Assembly (NCBI GenBank): GCA_946886875.1
Contig: CAMPJN010000006.1
Coordinates: forward strand, 1-28,401
Origin: an uncultured Pseudomonas sp.
GTDB taxonomy: Bacteria; Pseudomonadota; Gammaproteobacteria; Pseudomonadales; Pseudomonadaceae
Length of the DNA stretch: 28,401 bases
Direction: 5' to 3'
Part shown: in pieces, positions 24,126 to 28,401 of the stretch
How positions within the stretch are numbered: position 1 is the first letter of the stretch
Layout: each line of letters opens with the position of its first letter
The notes under the pieces: generated by a model
Told to the model about the DNA's origin: nothing
The model's input: the letters and a program-made list of their open reading frames with translations, nothing else
Databases searched by the model: none
Translations under genes and position numbers: made by a program

Positions 24126-25111
24126 GTGAGTCGATGAGCGTTGGTATCGGTGTGGTGGTCATTGGCCGCAATGAGGGTGCCCGGCTGCAGCGTTGCCTGG
24201 CCTCGCTGGCCGGGGCGGCGCAGCAGGTGGTGTATGTCGACTCTGGTTCCACCGATGCGTCGGTGCAAATGGCGCGGGAGCTGGGCGTCGAGGTGGTCGA
24301 ACTGGATATGGCCATGCCGTTCACCGCGGCGCGTGCCCGCAACGAAGGTTTTAGTCGCTTGCAGCAGCTGCAGCCGGCGATTGCCTATGTGCAATTCGTC
24401 GATGGCGATTGTGAGGTGGTGTCGGGCTGGCTGAGCAAGGCGCAGGCCTTCCTCGACCAGCACGCGGACGTTGCCGTGGTCTGCGGGCGGCGCCGCGAGC
24501 GCTTTCCCCAACGCTCGATTTACAACCTGCTATGCGACCTCGAATGGGATACGCCGATTGGCGAGGCGCAAGCCTGCGGCGGAGATGCGCTGATGCGCGC
24601 CGATGCCTTCGCCGCGGTGATTGGGTTTCGCCCGGAGCTGATCGCCGGTGAAGAGCCTGAGCTCTGTGTGCGGCTGCGCGCGGCCGGCTGGAAAATCTGG
24701 CGCCTGGCTGAGGAAATGACCCTGCACGATGCGGCCATGACGCGTTTCGGCCAATGGTGGCAGCGCAGCCTGCGCGCCGGCCATGCCTTTGCCGAGGGCG
24801 CCTTTTTGCATGGCGCGGCGCCGGAGCGGCATTGGCTGCGCGAGTCGCGGCGTGCCTGGTTGTGGGGCTTGGGCATCCCGCTCGTTATCCTCATTGCCGG
24901 GTCTGTTTTCGGCTGGCTGGCTTTGCTTCTGCTGCTGATCTATCCGCTGCAAATCGTTCGCCTGGCTGTGCGCGGCGCTCGTTCGCCGCGGGAAAACTGG
25001 CTGCAGGCGTTGTTTTTGGTGCTGGGAAAATTCCCCGAGATGCTCGGGCAGGTCAAGTTCCTGTGGCGTCGGCTCGGTGCTGGCAAATCGACATTGATCG
25101 AGTACAAATAG
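24113..25111 (+). CDS. Family 2 glycosyltransferase with C-terminal membrane segment
   Basis: A GT2 enzyme of about 332 residues. GIGVVVIGRNEGARLQRCL and VVYVDSGSTDAS form the nucleotide fold, FVDGDCE is the DxD-like site (about 97-99), and GFRPELIAGEEPELCVRLRAAGW is the acceptor/catalytic region. One or two hydrophobic helices (about 245-285) suggest membrane attachment. The start is uncertain: ATG 24113 (GGTGA ten bases upstream) overlaps the previous stop, while ATG 24134 is nearer the domain but has its purine run only three bases away. Confidence 0.88.
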   Translation: MAALSESMSVGIGVVVIGRNEGARLQRCLASLAGAAQQVVYVDSGSTDASVQMARELGVEVVELDMAMPFTAARARNEGFSRLQQLQPAIAYVQFVDGDCEVVSGWLSKAQAFLDQHADVAVVCGRRRERFPQRSIYNLLCDLEWDTPIGEAQACGGDALMRADAFAAVIGFRPELIAGEEPELCVRLRAAGWKIWRLAEEMTLHDAAMTRFGQWWQRSLRAGHAFAEGAFLHGAAPERHWLRESRRAWLWGLGIPLVILIAGSVFGWLALLLLLIYPLQIVRLAVRGARSPRENWLQALFLVLGKFPEMLGQVKFLWRRLGAGKSTLIEYK

Positions 25112-25120
25112 GTGAAAAGC

Positions 25121-25636
25121 GTGTCTGTGCCATCGGCCGAAATTCCCGATATGTCGCGCGAGCACAAGGCGCGGTTTGCCTGGGCGCCCTCGCGGGCGCT
25201 GCTGGCTAGCATCCGCGCCTACCAGCAGCATTGCGCTTCGCGTAACCCACTGGCGCCGCTGTTGAAGAAGTGGGCGGTACTGCGCCATGGCTTCTGGAGT
25301 GTGATAACCGGGGCGGATATACCGCTCAACGCAAAAATAGCCGGTGGGTTATTGCTGCCGCACGCCAACGGCGTGGTTATCCATCCAGATGCCAGCATCG
25401 GCCCCAACTGCCTGATCTTCCAGCAGGTGACCATCGGCACTCGCGGCCCAGGCGGCGCGCCGCAGATCGCTGGCCATGTCGATATCGGCGCCGGCGCGAA
25501 AATCCTCGGCCCGGTGAAGATCGGCAAGCATGCGGTGATAGGCGCGAACGCCGTGGTATTGAGCGATGTGCCAGAGCACTGCATGGCCGTGGGGATTCCC
25601 GCAGTAGTCAAACCTCGTAAGTATTCTGAAGAGTAA
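25121..25636 (+). CDS. CysE-like LbH O-acetyltransferase
   Basis: A 171-residue serine-acetyltransferase-like protein with a short helical N-terminus and hexapeptide repeats (LPHANGVVIHPDASIGPNCL, VTIGTRGPGGAPQIAGHVDI, ILGPVKIGKHAVIGANAVV) ending in VPEHCMAVGIPAVV. The GTG at 25121 is preferred because AGGTGA lies six bases upstream; GTG 25112 and ATG 25151 are alternatives. It is the third acyltransferase in the group and probably decorates the repeat unit. Serine acetylation for cysteine synthesis is unlikely in this context. Confidence 0.87.
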   Translation: MSVPSAEIPDMSREHKARFAWAPSRALLASIRAYQQHCASRNPLAPLLKKWAVLRHGFWSVITGADIPLNAKIAGGLLLPHANGVVIHPDASIGPNCLIFQQVTIGTRGPGGAPQIAGHVDIGAGAKILGPVKIGKHAVIGANAVVLSDVPEHCMAVGIPAVVKPRKYSEE

Positions 25637-25639
25637 CCA

Positions 25640-26842
25640 ATGCGTATCGCCTACTTCATCAATCAATACCCCAAGGTCAGCCACAGCTTTATTCGCCGGG
25701 AGATTCTGGCGTTGGAGCGCAATGGCTTCGAGGTACAGCGCATCGCTTTGCGCGGCTGGGATGACGGGCTGGTGGACGACGAGGATCTGCGCGAGCGCGA
25801 GCGCACCCGCTATGTGCTGCAAGATGGCTTGAAGGGGCTGGTACTACCTGTTTTGCAGGCACTGCTGAGCCGGCCGCAGCGCTTCATCGCGGCGCTTGCC
25901 TTGGCCCTGCGTATGGGCCGGCGCGCCGACCGCGCCTGGCCTTACCACCTGGTTTATCTGGCCGAGGCCTGTCGTCTGCTGCCCTGGTTGCGCGAGTTCG
26001 GCGCAACCCATGTGCATGCACACTTCGGCACCAATTCCGCCGAAGTGGTGATGCTGGCCGAGGCGCTCGGCGGGCCGAGCTACAGCTTTACCGTGCATGG
26101 CCCGGAAGAGTTCGATAAGCCGCAATTTATTCACCTGGGTGAAAAGGTCCGCCGCGCGGCCTTCGTCGTGGCGATCAGTTCCTATGGGCGCAGCCAACTG
26201 TTCCGCTGGGTCGATCACGCCCATTGGTCGAAGGTGAAGGTGGTGCATTGCGGGCTGGAGCGGGCGTTTCACGATGTGCCGCCGGTCGCCATGCCGACCG
26301 CGCCGCGTCTGGTCTGCGTCGGGCGGCTGTGCGAGCAGAAGGGCCAGTTGTTGTTGATGCAAGCCGCCAGCCTGTTGGCTGAGCAAGGCCAGGCATTCGA
26401 GATCGTCCTGGCTGGCGATGGCGAGATGCGCGCGGAGATCGAGGCCTTGATCGAGCGTTATGACCTGCAGGGGCGGGTGCGCATCACCGGTTGGATCAGC
26501 AGCGAGCAGGTGCGTGCGGAAATCCTCGCGGCGCGCGCCCTGGTGTTGCCGAGTTTTGCCGAAGGTCTGCCGGTGGTGATCATGGAGGCGATGGCCTTGC
26601 GCCGGCCGGTGCTGACCACCTATGTGGCGGGTATTCCGGAACTGGTACGGCCGGGCGAAAACGGCTGGTTGTTTCCCGCTGGCGCAGTTGAGGAGTTGGC
26701 CGCGGCTCTGGCGGACTGCCTGGCGCAACCGCCGGAAGTGTTGCAACGCATGGGCGAGGCAGCCTATAGCCGCGTGCTGGAGCGCCACGCCATCGACACT
26801 GAGGCGGCCAAATTGGCTGAACTGTTCAGGGCGCAAGCATGA
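25640..26842 (+). CDS. Family 4 glycosyltransferase (WcaL-like)
   Basis: GT-B retaining glycosyltransferase of 400 residues resembling colanic-acid WcaL. N-domain: MRIAYFINQYPKVSHSFIRRE, then HVHAHFGTNSAEVVMLAEAL and FTVHGPEEFD. C-domain: LVCVGRLCEQKG, IVLAGDGEMR, and the EX7E motif FAEGLPVVIMEAM (Glu308/Glu316) that binds the nucleotide sugar. It starts three bases after the acyltransferase stop and its TGA overlaps the next ATG (ATGA), showing translational coupling. Confidence 0.93.
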   Translation: MRIAYFINQYPKVSHSFIRREILALERNGFEVQRIALRGWDDGLVDDEDLRERERTRYVLQDGLKGLVLPVLQALLSRPQRFIAALALALRMGRRADRAWPYHLVYLAEACRLLPWLREFGATHVHAHFGTNSAEVVMLAEALGGPSYSFTVHGPEEFDKPQFIHLGEKVRRAAFVVAISSYGRSQLFRWVDHAHWSKVKVVHCGLERAFHDVPPVAMPTAPRLVCVGRLCEQKGQLLLMQAASLLAEQGQAFEIVLAGDGEMRAEIEALIERYDLQGRVRITGWISSEQVRAEILAARALVLPSFAEGLPVVIMEAMALRRPVLTTYVAGIPELVRPGENGWLFPAGAVEELAAALADCLAQPPEVLQRMGEAAYSRVLERHAIDTEAAKLAELFRAQA

Positions 26843-28026
26843 TCGATCTAGTGAGTTGGCTGCTGAGCGCACTGCTGCTATTTATCCTGCTGCCGGTGCT
26901 GGTGTTGTTCGTACAAGTCGCGCTGGCTTGTCTGCCGCAGCGCGCCCGGCCCGCGTTAGCGGGTGCGCGCCCGCGTGTGGCGGTGTTGGTGCCGGCGCAC
27001 AACGAGTCGACGCTGATAGTGGCGACGCTGGACGGGTTGCGGGCGCAACTGCAGGCGGGCGATCGCCTGCTGGTGGTCGCGGACAACTGCTCCGACGACA
27101 CGGCGGAGCTGGCCCGAGCGGCCGGCGCCGAGGTGATCGAGCGCAGCAATAGCCAGCAGCGCGGCAAGGGCTATGCTCTGGACTTTGGCGTGCGCCATCT
27201 GGCAAGTGATGCCCCTGAGGTTCTGATCATCGTCGATGCCGATTGCCAGGTGGGCAAGGGCGCCATCGAGCGTTTGGCCCTCTGCTGCATCCAGTCCGGG
27301 CGGCCGACCCAGGCGCTGTACCTGATGCATGCGCCGCAGGGCTCCGGCTTGAAGGTGCGCATCGCCGAGTTCGCCTGGTGCGTGAAGAACCTGCTGCGCC
27401 CGAGCGGCTGGGTACGTCTCGGCTGGCCTTGTCAGCTGATGGGTTCGGGCATGGCCTTTGTCTGGCGCGATCTGGCGCTGATCGACCTGGCCAGCGGCCA
27501 TATAGTCGAAGACCTGAAGATGGGCTTGGACTTTTGCCGCAGCGGCAAGCCGCCGTTGTTCTGCCCCGATGCCAAGGTCAGCAGTTATTTTCCGCGCAGC
27601 GAGGAGGGCTTGAGCAGCCAGCGCACGCGCTGGGAGCATGGTCACCTCGGCGTGATCCTCAGCGATGCGCCCAAGTTGCTTGTCGAGTCGCTTGGGCGGC
27701 GCAACTGGAAGCTGTTGGGCATGACCCTAGATCTGCTGGTTCCGCCGCTGGCGTTATTGACCCTGGTGGTGGTTGCGGCCTTTATCCTGGCCTGGCTGCT
27801 GTTTGGCCTGAGCGGGTTGCTGGCGCCAGCCATGATTACAACGGTCGGTGTGGCGATGCTGGGCGCCAGCATCCTGCTGGCATGGGCGCGTTGCGGCCGC
27901 GAGATTATTTCCTTCGCGTCACTGCTGTATGCGCCATTCTATGCCGCGAAAAAAATCCCCCTGTACCTGGGCTTTCTGCTCAAACGCCAGGTCGATTGGG
28001 TTCGTTCGAAACGGGATGACCAGTGA
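26839..28026 (+). CDS. Membrane family 2 glycosyltransferase, cellulose-synthase-like
   Basis: A 395-residue processive-type GT2. One N-terminal helix (about 5-30) is followed by the catalytic domain: VAVLVPAHNES, VVADNCSDDT, DADC (133-136), GSGMAF, HIVEDLKMG (catalytic-base-type ED) and SQRTRWEHGH (the QxxRW acceptor motif). Three or four C-terminal helices follow. The motif set is that of cellulose/hyaluronan synthase-like enzymes, though in a Wzx/Wzy locus it more likely adds a single sugar. Its ATG overlaps the previous stop, and its TGA overlaps the next gene's ATG by one base. Confidence 0.92.
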   Translation: MIDLVSWLLSALLLFILLPVLVLFVQVALACLPQRARPALAGARPRVAVLVPAHNESTLIVATLDGLRAQLQAGDRLLVVADNCSDDTAELARAAGAEVIERSNSQQRGKGYALDFGVRHLASDAPEVLIIVDADCQVGKGAIERLALCCIQSGRPTQALYLMHAPQGSGLKVRIAEFAWCVKNLLRPSGWVRLGWPCQLMGSGMAFVWRDLALIDLASGHIVEDLKMGLDFCRSGKPPLFCPDAKVSSYFPRSEEGLSSQRTRWEHGHLGVILSDAPKLLVESLGRRNWKLLGMTLDLLVPPLALLTLVVVAAFILAWLLFGLSGLLAPAMITTVGVAMLGASILLAWARCGREIISFASLLYAPFYAAKKIPLYLGFLLKRQVDWVRSKRDDQ

Positions 28027-28401
28027 TGGGTTTTTTGCCTTGGCAGCAACGCTGGCGCGAGCTTGTCGACAAGCTGCGGGTGGTCGGCGACCTCGATGAT
28101 GAACAACGCTTGATTGAGTCTTTGTCGCAGCCTGAATCGGCGACAGTCCTGGGCTTCGTCAATGCCCATGCAATGAATCTGGCTGCGGGCAACGCGGACT
28201 ACTACCAGGCGTTGGCGGCGGCCGATGTGCTGCTGCGCGATGGTTCCGGCATGGCCATCTTGTTCCGCCGCCGCGGGCTGGCGCCGGGGCTGAATATGAA
28301 CGGCACTGACTTTATTCCCAAGCTACTCGAAGCATACCGGGGCAGGCGCGTCGCGTTCTGGGGCACCCAGGAGCCGTTTCTGGCCAATGCGGTACGCCAC
28401 A
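28026..28401 (+). CDS. WecG/TagA/CpsF-family glycosyltransferase, 5' part
   Basis: The first 125 residues of a GT26-family enzyme, cut by the window end. VLGFVNAHAMNLAAGN, ADVLLRDGSGMAILFRRRGL (Asp72, candidate equivalent of the catalytic Asp of TagA), NMNGTDFIPKLL (GTD 93-95) and VAFWGTQEP are in family order. Such enzymes (WecG, TagA, GumM) transfer ManNAc, ManNAcA or GlcA onto lipid-linked acceptors; the donor here is not predictable. The start overlaps the previous stop as TGATG. The full family length is about 240-260 residues, so roughly half is present. Confidence 0.92.
   Translation, partial: MGFLPWQQRWRELVDKLRVVGDLDDEQRLIESLSQPESATVLGFVNAHAMNLAAGNADYYQALAAADVLLRDGSGMAILFRRRGLAPGLNMNGTDFIPKLLEAYRGRRVAFWGTQEPFLANAVRH

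Noticed and set aside
25844..26872. Long reverse-strand ORF (342 codons) opposite the GT4 gene
   Set aside because: It lies wholly against a strongly supported glycosyltransferase, has no recognisable domain, and long antisense frames are common in GC-rich genes.
1..28401. CRISPR arrays, tRNA or rRNA genes, insertion sequences, phage integration sites
   Set aside because: No regularly spaced repeats, no cloverleaf or rRNA-like stretches, and no transposase or integrase motifs were seen in any frame examined.

Overview
The window (about 28.4 kb, GC-rich) is almost entirely one extracellular-polysaccharide locus coupled to an exosortase protein-sorting system. Codon use, the gene families and the Wzx/Wzy layout suggest a gammaproteobacterium, most likely Pseudomonas or a relative; this is inference, since no rRNA or other taxonomic marker is present.

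Layout. (1) 1-664, minus strand: 5' part of a dTDP-glucose 4,6-dehydratase gene (rfbB) running out of the window. (2) 665-1239: no convincing intact gene; coding-like reverse-strand stretches suggest a decayed gene. (3) 1240-1923, minus: a VPLP-CTERM secreted protein that looks like a Cys/Gln thioester-domain protein. It diverges from (4) 2089-6904, plus: exosortase (XrtD-like, fused to an EpsI domain), a PrsT-like TPR lipoprotein and an ExeA-like ATPase. (5) 6905-7236: a 332-bp leader with a long imperfect inverted repeat, then the priming glycosyl-phosphate transferase (7237-8661). (6) 8894-10189: two more VPLP-CTERM cargo proteins, closed by a strong intrinsic terminator. (7) 10275-14371: export machinery, consisting of a short OPX protein, an outer-membrane barrel, a Wzz-type copolymerase and a BY-kinase-like ATPase. 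(8) 14399-19602, minus: galE, a large secreted clan GH-A glycosidase and a Wzy/O-antigen-ligase-like polymerase. (9) 19704-28401, plus: Wzx flippase, three left-handed beta-helix acyltransferases and six glycosyltransferases, the last (WecG/TagA family) cut by the window edge.

How it fits together. RfbB and GalE supply nucleotide sugars. The phosphotransferase and the glycosyltransferases build an acylated repeat unit on undecaprenyl phosphate; Wzx flips it, Wzy polymerises it, and Wzz/BY-kinase with the OPX protein and barrel export it. Three cargo proteins end in VPLPA/VPLPG + hydrophobic helix + Arg cluster and are presumably processed by the exosortase during secretion, perhaps becoming matrix-associated. 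The glycosidase probably trims or degrades the polymer.

The most interesting points are the candidate thioester domain on an exosortase cargo protein, the structured leader before the priming transferase, the two-part OPX plus barrel exit port, and the large uncharacterised glycosidase in an inverted block. Family names come from recognised motifs and gene context; no database search was run.
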